Source of the DNA: Bilabrum cf. latius
Taxonomy: Eukaryota; Bigyra: Bicosoecida; Bigyra; Bicosoecida
Length of the DNA stretch: 54,615 nucleotides
NCBI GenBank assembly: GCA_965178125.1
Contig: CBCXTV010000007.1
Location: forward strand, 1 to 54,615
Direction of reading: 5' to 3'
Part shown: one piece after another, positions 8,075 through 15,560 of the stretch
How the letters are laid out: each line of letters starts with the position of its first letter
Position numbering within the stretch: position 1 is the stretch's first letter
Made by a program: the position numbers and the translations under genes
The notes under the pieces: generated by a model
Told to the model about the DNA's origin: nothing
The model's input: only the letters and a program-made list of their open reading frames with translations
Database searches by the model: none

Positions 8075-10722
8075 TCACTGCGGCAGCGGCACCGGCTGCC
8101 GGCTCCAGCGCGCGTACGCCACGTTCGCGTCCAGCGGCTGCCGCTGGATGCTGTTCCGCGCGGCGTACACGAAGTCAGCCTTTGTATGCTAGCGTGCTAC
8201 CCGGCAACCCTCACACGTGCGCACGCGTTCGCATCGTGCGGACACGGTTGGCCGCAAGATAGTCCGGCCTTCGTCGAGCCACTGTTGCTTCGACATGAAA
8301 ACGATGCCATTTTGGAGTGTGGCGCGGACTGGCGTGACGTCATTGTCGAATGCTATCATCGCAACACTCATGTGCCGAAATTGTTTTGATAGGTTCCTGA
8401 ATTGTGGAGTCCCCTGTTTCGCCTCCGTCGGGTTGCGCACCCAGTAGCGGTACCCGAAGCTCTGGCCGATCTGTCTCAAACGGCGCTGCTCGCGCTTGGT
8501 GCGCGGCGCCCCTGACGAGTCGGCACCGGCGGTTTCGACGGTGGGATCGGCGGCAGAAGGCTCGTTCCGACCCGACCGTCCGCCGCCTTTTCCCTTGCGG
8601 CCGCGGCCTTTCGTCGTGGACGACTGCGCCTCGCCTGTGATGTGATGGACGCCCGCCCTCCCCCCGTTTTTTTTCAGCGCTATAGCACGGACGTTTCAAC
8701 TCCTTAGCCCCAAAAGAAAAAGGAAAATCGGCCACCTTCGTCGCGCGTCGGCGGCCGCAGCGCCCGCGGATCGGCGAACCAAGCGTCCGCGTCCGCTGGG
8801 CCTACGGCCCACGCTGGCATGGGCTCCGGGAACGCCCAATGGCTGAGCCATCGGTGCGCGGCCGGCGTAGGCGCGTCGGCCAGCGTCGCGAGACGTTGGC
8901 ACTTGCCCTTCTTCTCGAAGCTCGCGAGGAACTTCTGCCGTTCGCGGGGGTCTTGACTGCGGCGCGTTCCTGGGCACACCCAACGTTCTGTCCACGCGGA
9001 CGGGCGCACCCAACCTGGTCCATGTGCAGTGTCGCAATGGGACACATGCTCCACGCAGGCGCCGATTCCGGGCACGACGTAGCACGCTCGGGCCGCTCGG
9101 CCCTTGGTTCCAAGGAACCATTTCAAGTCCAGGTCCCAGTGCCCTCGGGTTCCCCCGAGTTCATCGGGTTTCTTCATGGACTCCATCATCGTCGTCGCGC
9201 CGCTCTTCGTCACCATGATGAACTGCGATCCGAAGCCAAACTGTGCCTCATCGCGCACGTTCTGTCCCGGCTGGCCGCACGCCCACCCGCTCCAAACGAT
9301 ATCACCGCAGCTCGCACGATGCGCTTGCGTTGCTATGGCGCACACATCTTCTAGAACTTGTGGGCACGCGATGTGGCGTTCCGTCGGCCGCAACTGGATC
9401 GCGACGAAGTGGCCCGCCTTCGATATGGGTGCGACAACTTCGAGAAATGGAAAGAAGATGCGTACTCATGCACGTGCACGTCGCGTCAGTTCGTCGGCGA
9501 CTGTGCGATCATCACAGGTGGCGAAAGGCTCATGCCTGTCCTTTCTTCACGCTATCATGCCTACTGACCCTTCCCCCTTCAAAAAATACGTGCTCATCCG
9601 CCTGTTTCAGCCGTCGGTCCGGCTGCGGTTGCTGAGCCACCGCAGGGGGCTGGAGGCTCCTGCCTGCGTCGCGCATCGCCTGCAGCTCCAGCGCCACGCT
9701 TCCGCGTGGTCTCGGCGCCGGCGCCGCGTCCGGCTCGAAGCGAAAATCCTCTTCGAAGCACAAAAAGAGGACGTCATCGGGCCAGCGCTCGTCGAGCGCC
9801 AGCGGGATGAAGTAGTCCTGAGCATACGACATGGGGTCACTGGCATGTACTATTGCGCGTATACGCCACCGCTGGCACGACTGTTGTCGGCGACAATGGC
9901 ACATCACGTCAAATGCTGATACCAAACACGATCCACACTGTGATGACTCCATGCTTTCCTAATGCGTGCTACCATCCTCCCACCAGCTTCGCACTGTCGT
10001 CGACCGATCGCATCCTGGTTGCAACGCGGTCGTCCGCGCGATGCAAACCAGTGGTTGCAGCGGCAGTAGCTTCTCCGCCAGGTATGTCCCGGCGTCGTTT
10101 GGGTCGGCGCCGAAGTGCGTCACAATCAGCGCCTGGAATAAGAAATGGTCCGATTGCTCAAAAAGCCAATGAGACATGTGACGAGCTTATGCACGGGACG
10201 GCGGTAGGCTCGTTTCCCGGCATGTAACGGGGCGGCAAGGGCTCGTTCCCCGGTTCACAATTGCGAAAGTTCGTGCATTGACCGACATGTCCTGTCCCGT
10301 GAAATCACGCCACACATCACAGCTCCTCGAAATGGCGTAAGACCCAATGCTCGGCACAAAAGAATGCGTGTCATGTTACGACTGCTTCATGGGAGCACCA
10401 CGACTGGCCGACCGTTCACCATGTGGACGAACCTCTGCGGCTCGAAGTCCGCATAGGTACTTCTGTTGCGCGTGAGATGACCGATCTCATCACGCGCTGA
10501 CAATCCGGCATCGACAAGAGTGTCATCGAAATCGATGACGAGACTATCGCTCGCGCTGGCTCTGCTTCCTGCGGCGCGACTTCCGGCCGGTGTCGGCGCT
10601 CCGCGACGCTCCTGCAGCGTGGCCTCCCCGCTGCGCTGGAGCTCCGTCGCGTGCGCTGCGTGGACCGGCAGCCATGTGCCGCCGATGCCTGCGTCGGGCT
10701 GACGCTTCTTCCTCTTCGGCAT
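8075..10722 (-). CDS. Six-exon dinoflagellate-type protein, possibly glycosyltransferase-like
   Basis: Exons, 5' to 3' on minus: 10722-~10390, 10132-~9973, ~9849-~9590, 9417-8736, 8634-8246, 8179-8075. The last three borders are firm: phases agree (0, 1, 0), acceptors all read AG|G, and the final exon ends ...RQPVPLPQ-stop. Exon 1 starts MPKRKKRQPD and ends near ADFEPQRFVH; exon 2 has VTHFGADPNDAGTYLAEKLLP; exon 3 has HASDPMSYAQDYFIPLA and the acidic LFLCFEEDFRFEP; exon 4 has GFGSQFIMVTKSGA, HWDLDLKWFL and WVCPGTRRSQDP; exon 5 is Lys/Gly-rich then KREQRRLRQIGQSFGYRYWV. I recall this layout from large uncharacterised dinoflagellate families; the EED and GSQ blocks recall glycosyltransferases, but I would not assign a reaction. 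The first three splice joins are uncertain. Confidence 0.65.
8180..8245 (-). other. Intron 5 of the six-exon gene
   Basis: A 66-bp GT...AG intron, donor ACC|GTGTCC, acceptor ACAAAG|GCTGAC, phase 0. Its donor begins GTGTC like the transposase intron. The string GCTAGCATA near its 3' end also precedes the duplicate exon at 7430. Confidence 0.7.
8547..8570. repeat. Conserved-loop hairpin, copy d (inside an exon)
   Basis: Short arms TCGG / CCGA around CGGCAGAAGGCTCGTT. Unlike the other copies it lies in coding sequence, exon 5, within the Gly/Arg-rich part. Equivalents: 23240-23263, 37929-37952; in copy 4 (about 52606-52628) the left arm has changed and pairing is weaker. Confidence 0.55.
8635..8735 (-). 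other. Intron 4 of the six-exon gene
   Basis: 101 bp, donor GAAG|GTGGCC, acceptor ATCACAG|GCGAGG, phase 1 on both sides, with a pyrimidine-rich tract after the donor. An A-run inside it varies in length (8 in copies 1 and 3, 7 in copy 2), which shifts naive reading frames but is harmless if spliced. This is good evidence that the intron is real. Confidence 0.72.
9418..9589 (-). other. Intron 3 of the six-exon gene
   Basis: Acceptor TATCGAAG|GCGGGC is preceded by a pyrimidine tract; the donor may be CAC|GTATTT (9589) or GCG|GTGGCT (9640), both phase 0. It contains a conserved-loop hairpin at 9514-9539. Confidence 0.55.
9514..9539. repeat. Conserved-loop hairpin, copy e (intronic)
   Basis: Arms ACAGG / CCTGT around TGGCGAAAGGCTCATG. 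It sits in intron 3 of the six-exon gene. Equivalents: 24206-24231 and 38896-38921; the segment is missing from copy 4. Confidence 0.7.
9642..9667. repeat. Possible degenerate conserved-loop hairpin
   Basis: Arms GCAGG / CCTGC around GGGCTGGAGGCTCCTG, which keeps GGCnnnAGGCTC but not the CGTT end. It overlaps the end of exon 3. It could be a decayed member or chance in GC-rich coding DNA. Confidence 0.35.
10194..10219. repeat. Conserved-loop hairpin, copy f (intronic)
   Basis: Arms CGGGA / TCCCG around CGGCGGTAGGCTCGTT. Equivalents: 24886-24911, 39576-39601, 54246-54271, the last with loop CGGCGGCAGGCTCGTT and the same stem. Confidence 0.8.
10228..10252. repeat. Conserved-loop hairpin, copy g (intronic)
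   Basis: Arms CGGGG / CCCCG around CGGCAAGGGCTCGTT, eight bases after copy f. The stem differs from copy f at one pair yet still matches. In copy 4 (54280-54305) the loop is CGGCGAAGGGCTCGTT, one base longer and closer to consensus. Other equivalents: 24920-24944, 39610-39634. Confidence 0.8.
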
Positions 10723-11092
10723 CGGTGTGCGAAGACGCGCGTGGGCCCGGACGGAATCCATCCCAGTAAAGAAATGACGCGATAAGCGCGGGCGGACATG
10801 GATTCCGCAGCGTTCACATACGTCAGCACATGTTATGTCACGACATGTATATGTGCAATCTGCATCTTACGCATACACCAGCATTTCCGACATGTTTCAT
10901 GCTGTGAAACAAAACCAATCGCCAAATACCCGCAACAAATGAAAATTGGAAATTTCAACGCTCATATGCATAAAATGACAATGTGCATCATCCTCGAGTT
11001 GAACAGCTTGCCCGCTGCAGGAGTCGTGAAGGCGCCGACGGCATCCACGCCATCGCACGCGCCCGCGCGCCGGACCCCTCTGGACATGACGC

Positions 11093-11122
11093 CGAACCAC
11101 GGCGAAAGGCTCGTTTAGTTCG
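11093..11122. repeat. Conserved-loop hairpin, copy h (3' of the orphan exon)
   Basis: Arms CGAAC / GTTCG around CACGGCGAAAGGCTCGTTTA. It lies 18 bp beyond the stop codon of the minus-strand orphan exon. Equivalents: 25784-25813, 40474-40503. Confidence 0.78.
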
Positions 11123-11140
11123 ACGCGATCACTCACCGCA

Positions 11141-11634
11141 TCAGCCGCCGCGGCGCTGCCACACAGGCGCCGGGGGTGAGCGCGATCGACCGCTGGTCGA
11201 GTCCGCGCTGCGGCGCGCCGCGCGCCGCGCCTCGCCAGCGCGGCGCTCGTCGTTCCACAACTCGCCGCTCGGGGGGACGGTGCCATCTCCGGCACGTCCA
11301 GCCACGAAGGGAAGAAACTCCGCGCCGTTGATGCGCGCATGCAACGTGAGCACACCCGGCGGGCGCTCGACGTTAACGCGCCACGTTGTCCGCACCACCA
11401 GTCTGGTGCTTCCGTCGTCCTGCCGCTCACCGAGACAAGTCACGGAATCGACAGTAAGGGCACCACTCTGGGTGCCGACTTGCCGCTGCAATAGGGCTGT
11501 GACCCAACGCGCGTGGGTATCGCTCGCCATGTGGGCGACAACGCATGCGCACAAACGGGATTTTCCTGAAAGCCATGTATGAGCGCGCACGTAAAAACGC
11601 GTGAATGCGCGGAACCGAATTTCTACACGCTCGC
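11141..11634 (-). CDS. Orphan exon of an unrecognised beta-rich protein
   Basis: Open from a plausible acceptor GATGCAG|GCGAGCG (11634) to a TGA at 11141, 164 codons. The first two thirds read like folded, strand-rich protein (VEIRFRAFTRFYVRAHTWL, TRLVVRTTWRVNVERPPG, LTLHARINGAEFLPFV); the rest is Arg/Ser-rich. I do not recognise a family. No ATG fits its start and no upstream exon is evident in 11640-13020, so it may be a 3' exon, or a relic. A strong donor, GCG|GTGAGT, sits just past the stop in another frame and could extend the gene. Copy 2 is intact; copy 3 has two single-base insertions. Confidence 0.45.
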
Positions 11635-12415
11635 CTGCATCAAGCATCCAAAATTTCCTCATACGAACTTCGAACCGTGTTTTACGTCGCTCGCAAAATG
11701 AAACGCGACAGCACCATATCAGCATGTCCCCTAATCAATGCTTCGCCCCGCGGTTTCAGAACCTGCCATCCATGCGCATGAATCGGAGACCAAACTTACA
11801 CAGCAAAGAAACAAGGGGGTTAGAAAACAGCGGGAGAAAGCTCAAAACGGCGAAAAATGCGGGACGCACAAACGATGGGAAGGGGGGGGCGAACAAAAGA
11901 AATATCCGTAGGAACACGTCATGTGGTAAAAAAAAAAAAAAATCACTCACAATCCCAAGGGGCCTACATAGGCTCATACATGTTGACACACTGTGCAACA
12001 GCATGATTTTGTCAACCATTATATGACGACATCTGCGAGTTGAGGGCAAAATCGTTTATGCGTTGGATGCAACATTCATGATCACACCGCCGAATATTCC
12101 GAAAATTGCCCTCGTTGTCAGCGACTCTCGGTGGAACGCACGCGTCACCGATGGCCGACTCGTAACAAGAAAATATGAGACATGCTTGCGATCACGTCGG
12201 CGTTTGCTTGGGCTGTGTGCGTACGGAGATTCCCAAACTAGGCTCACGTTAGCCCGAACGACATGATTACGGTTGCAATGACCCAGCGCTATACACGTGC
12301 AACACGTCCTGGGATGTTTCATCACACTGTCGCATAATCAGGCCCATCATGCGAGCCAAAGACACCCCAGGCCTCAAGAATGAGACGGCGAGGACCTGTG
12401 CGACGAGCAAAAGGA

Positions 12416-12545
12416 CCGAGATTTGGGAAAAGAGCGGGGAGGGGTGGGAAGGGGGATAGGCACGAAAAAAAGGGGATCTCCTTCAGGGACGGACAGGGGA
12501 GGAGCGAGACGGGGGATGGGAAAGGGGGACCCGAATTGGGGCCGC
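12416..12545. repeat. Polypurine tract
   Basis: About 130 bp of mainly G and A on the plus strand (for example GGGGAGGGGTGGGAAGGGGG). Mirror-like purine tracts can form triplexes and also cause sequencing and polymerase errors; small indels differ between copies (27105-27225, 41795-41915). Confidence 0.6.
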
Positions 12546-12624
12546 AGGAAGGTGACGAATCCGCGGCCCCGACTTCAGGACCGCGGGGCTGGTTTTGAGA
12601 CCGTTTCCGGCCCAGGAAACTGGA

Positions 12625-12667
12625 CACGAAAAAGTGAAGCCCGACAGTCGGGCTTCACTTTTTCGTG
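12625..12667. repeat. Perfect 20-bp-arm hairpin
   Basis: CACGAAAAAGTGAAGCCCGA and its exact reverse complement are separated by only CAG. A second small hairpin TTTTCG-GGGG-CGAAAA follows 7 bases later. Identical at 27311-27353 and 41999-42041. It could fold as DNA cruciform or as a stable RNA stem on either strand; no gene end is adjacent. Confidence 0.85.
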
Positions 12668-13024
12668 CTCGCTTTTCGGGGGCGAAAACAGCACCGAAAT
12701 CGAGGCCGTTTTTTGGCGCATGTGGCAGAAATCGAGCAAGCAATGTACACATGATTCCACCTTTGGAAGGACTTACCACCTTCAGTGGCTTCCGTCATAA
12801 TGTTTCAAGTCATAATCAACGAGATCCAGGACGCGACGCCACAACGCATGTGGCCACAACCGACACTTGGCCCCAAACAAACTGTGCTCGAACACCCTCA
12901 AGACCAAACGGCATCCAACTGACCGGAACACGAAATACACGGACCGCTATTTAAGGATCGTCCTGCATAACGAGACAAGCAAACTTACATGACGGACATG
13001 AAACATATCTCGATGCGTCTAACT

Positions 13025-13289
13025 GGCGGAGGGGCGGGCGGACAGGCGAACGGGCGAACAGACGACTGACCGGATGGGCAGCCGGGCGGGCTGGCGGGTG
13101 AGCGGCAGCGGGTGGGCGGGCGAGCGGCCGGATGTACGCGGACAAACGGGCGGGCGATCGAGCGCGGGCGGGCGCGCGGGCGGGCGGGCGGACGGGCGCG
13201 GGCGGGCGGACACGACGGGCGGGCGGGCGCAGGCGGGCAGGCGGGGCGCGGGCGGTCGGGCAGGCGGGCGGGCAGGCAGGCGGGCGGGA
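13025..13289. repeat. GGGC-type tetranucleotide array 3
   Basis: About 265 bp of degenerate GGGC/GGAC units, G-rich on plus. Equivalents: 27711-27975, 42400-42664. As with the other arrays, its ORFs are composition artefacts. Confidence 0.88.
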
Positions 13290-13457
13290 CGAAATACGAA
13301 AACGGGAAAAAACACGAACGCGCACGGGCTTTTCAAAACACGGCCACAGCCCGAGCCTCGACTGTGATCGTCCGCGCGGGGAGTCCCTGGCGCCGTTCAC
13401 GCCGCCCACTTGAAACGCGCCACGACGGCGGGCGCTGAGGCGACCACGGAGCGGCTC

Positions 13458-13485
13458 CCCGAACGGCGACAGGCTCGTTTACGGG
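13458..13485. repeat. Conserved-loop hairpin, copy i (overlaps a stop codon)
   Basis: Arms CCCG / CGGG around AACGGCGACAGGCTCGTTTA. Its right arm contains the last codons and its loop edge the TAA stop of the Cys-rich gene on minus, so in the transcript it would start at the stop codon. Equivalents: 28143-28170, 42832-42859. Confidence 0.75.
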
Positions 13486-14189
13486 CAAGTGTCGTGCGCC
13501 CCGTCCTCACACCCTGACGAGTCTGTGTCCATCACGGTCGTGATGGGATCCTGTAGTTCCATCGGATGTGTGCACTCCTCAAAATAACCACGCAAATGCT
13601 CCGCTGACTCAGCAAAGACAAGGCCCTCCACCATCTTCTGATTGCCTTGCCCCAGAACAAAAGAGCGAGTGGAGTCTGCGACACAATGCCCAGCATCCAC
13701 GATTCGAACGTTAAGACACACATGAACGTCGACAACGCCCTTCTGGCACATGTTCGACAAGTATGTCTTCGCAGACGTGAAGTCGGAACAGCCGCACCGT
13801 CGGCAAACGATGCGGCCTCGACCACACAAGGTGCGATGCTTCAAATCCGTCAACAATCTATACAATCGTCTGTGCGCCCGCTGCTGACCAGACACTGTAG
13901 TAAGCTGGTCATACGCAACCATCTCATCGCACATGCCGCACATCAAGCTATCCAGACGTAAAAAACAATCCGCAATGTCAGGAATGTGCATACCAGCCGG
14001 CGCCAACACGACTTCGCCAGGCTTTGCGAAAACTAACTTGGCACACCAGTCCCGCTTCTCAGTTGCCACAAGCACGACACCATCCCGGACGTCAAGCTTC
14101 ACTTCCATCACACGCGAATCCGCCTGGCACATCGAGTTCCGCGAGCGTTTCTGCGTCTCTGTCGCCGCTGCATCCGAACTGCAAGCCAT
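13479..14189 (-). CDS. Cys-rich protein, possible zinc-binding, unknown function
   Basis: 236 aa from the ATG at 14189 (MACSSDAAAT), chosen because a pyrimidine-rich acceptor-like TTTCCTTCTTCGCCAG lies 11 bases upstream, as expected for a spliced-leader trans-splice site; an in-frame ATG at 14297 gives 36 more residues that look untranslated. Cysteine pairs C84-x2-C87 and C129-x2-C132-x-C134, with C122, C148 and C158, suggest a metal-binding core around GRGRIVCRRCGCSDF. I do not recognise the family. Copy 1 has one extra Thr (TT for T) from a 3-bp insertion, so the frame is kept, in contrast to frame-breaking indels elsewhere; this favours a translated gene. Confidence 0.7.
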   Translation of the reverse strand: MACSSDAAATETQKRSRNSMCQADSRVMEVKLDVRDGVVLVATEKRDWCAKLVFAKPGEVVLAPAGMHIPDIADCFLRLDSLMCGMCDEMVAYDQLTTVSGQQRAHRRLYRLLTDLKHRTLCGRGRIVCRRCGCSDFTSAKTYLSNMCQKGVVDVHVCLNVRIVDAGHCVADSTRSFVLGQGNQKMVEGLVFAESAEHLRGYFEECTHPMELQDPITTVMDTDSSGCEDGAHDTCP

Positions 14190-14678
14190 GGCACGGGCCG
14201 GACTGGCGAAGAAGGAAACGCGACACGACAGGATGCGAGGTTGGGCCTCCGAAACAGGCAATCTGCCAGCCAAAACGACTGTGCCGTCATGGTCCATTCG
14301 AGTGTAAGGCGTAATCGCATATCACTCAATACCCTTGCAATCACCCTGCATCAACGCATCACGCCTACAATTTTCGTACTGGTTGCGGTCCGATGATGCC
14401 CGACACGCAAACGCTGCGTGCCACAGAGCAATGGATCAATCGCTTGCAGATTCGTCTTCAGCCGACAGCGATGTGAGGGCGAAACTACCCATGCGAAGCC
14501 TCATGTAAAACACAAGCTTTCTACAATGTGATCCGTCATACATACAGGCTCGAACACGCGCCAGTACGCTCCTCCATGGAATCGATGAATAGCGCACTCT
14601 CGTCCGCAGTCTTCGCCCGGCGGACGATCGGCATGCGGATGCATTTGCACATTTATAATGCACAGAGATCCCTGCGCT
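14190..14678. other. Unit end, no supported gene
   Basis: Contains only a 90-codon minus ORF (14436-14708) that crosses the arbitrary unit border and shows no family features. I see nothing else. Confidence 0.4.
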
Positions 14679-14842
14679 GATTCTTTGGGAACTGAGATTG
14701 AATGTCATAGCAACTATGAACGCTAAACTGGCAACTTTCCTAATCTCGAAATGACGACGGCGACAGGCTCATTTCGTCATTTCAGCATTGCGCGGATAAC
14801 AATGGCAGAAATCTCATGGCGCAAATATATCGAATGGGACCA

Positions 14843-15186
14843 CGGGCGGGCGGACTGGCACGCGAACAGGCAGGCGGCTAGGACGTGCAGGCGGGCAAAT
14901 GGGCGGGCGTACGGGCGGGCGAGCGGACGAACGGGCGGGCGGGCAGACGGACGGCCGGGCGGGCGGATGCGCGGGCGGGCACGCTGGCGCGCACACGAGC
15001 GAGCGGACGGGTGCGCGGGCGGGCGAACGGACGGGCGGGCGGACGGGCGGGCGGGCGAAGGCGGGACGGGCGAACGGACGGGCGCGCGGGCAGGGACGGG
15101 CGGACGCGCGCCGGCGGCCGCGCGGGCGCGGCGAACGCGCAAACGAGCGCGGGCGGCCGAGCGGGCGCGGTCGGGCGGGCGCGAGC
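14843..15186. repeat. GGGC-type array 1, copy 2
   Basis: Same array as 165-508, with a single-base insertion near 15063 and a loss near 15100 relative to copy 1. Confidence 0.88.
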
Positions 15187-15560
15187 GAGTGGGGCGAGAA
15201 CCCCATGACGAACCCACAGCACGCAATTTCAAACGTCGACCGCACGCCTCGCAAGCAAGCTGTTACGACTGTCACCGCGAAGACGGACCTATACACACAG
15301 TAAAACAACCACAACCGAGATCCATCCCTGCATTCCCTGTACATCCGCAGAGACGAACACACTATCGAGACGGAACGTGCCACACGCACAAGACAGCGGG
15401 GATGGGTAGCAGACTCCTGATCCGTTCTGCCCGACCCGTAGGGCAGTGGGATGAGTAAGGACTCGGGTTCCCATTCAGCCCTGCATGTGGATGGAGCGAC
15501 AACATATTGCTGAAGACATGACTGCAATGTTGTTCATTGCATGCGAAAGGCATATTGTCG

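Larger units (their letters stand above)
10133..10389 (-). other. Intron 1 region of the six-exon gene
   Basis: The acceptor CTTATTCCAG|GCGCTG at 10132 is strong. The donor is unclear: ATG|GTGAAC (near 10422, phase 0) fits, or a site near the end of the frame. Two conserved-loop hairpins (10194-10219, 10228-10252) sit side by side within it. Confidence 0.5.
11640..13020. other. Gene-free stretch with polypurine tract and hairpin
   Basis: No gene is supported. It holds an A-run at 11931-11944 whose length differs between copies, a strongly purine-biased tract at 12416-12545 on the plus strand, and a perfect hairpin at 12625-12667. A small 89-codon minus ORF (12056-12325) is nearly unchanged in three copies, but so is all DNA here, so that is not evidence of coding. 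Confidence 0.6.
1..14678. repeat. Tandem repeat unit, copy 1
   Basis: First of four head-to-tail copies of a ~14.68 kb unit. The unit edge is set arbitrarily at the window start, where GATTCTTTGGGAACTGAG begins; the same string recurs at 14679, 29361 and 44050. Every gene, GC-rich array and hairpin of this copy is found again in copies 2 and 3. Copy 1 has private indels, including an 8-bp deletion and several single-base changes in the Rep-like gene (700-1450) and a 3-bp in-frame insertion near 13896. Gene-free stretches are 509-881, 2880-3730, 6030-7280 and 11640-13020; they are described separately where they hold structure. Confidence 0.97.

Noticed and set aside
9104-9919. 271-codon plus-strand ORF
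   Set aside because: It is the antisense of exons 3-4 of the six-exon gene and spans their intron; the minus strand has phase-matched splice sites and family-like sequence.
12056-12325. 89-codon minus ORF and an overlapping plus ORF, unchanged in three copies
   Set aside because: The surrounding non-coding DNA is equally unchanged, so conservation between copies says nothing about coding; no features recognised.
12625-12667. Bacterial-type intrinsic terminator
   Set aside because: The stem ends in a T-run only because the arm itself contains it, no gene ends here, and the genome is eukaryotic.
14436-14708. 90-codon minus ORF across the unit border
   Set aside because: No start context, domain or composition that separates it from chance.
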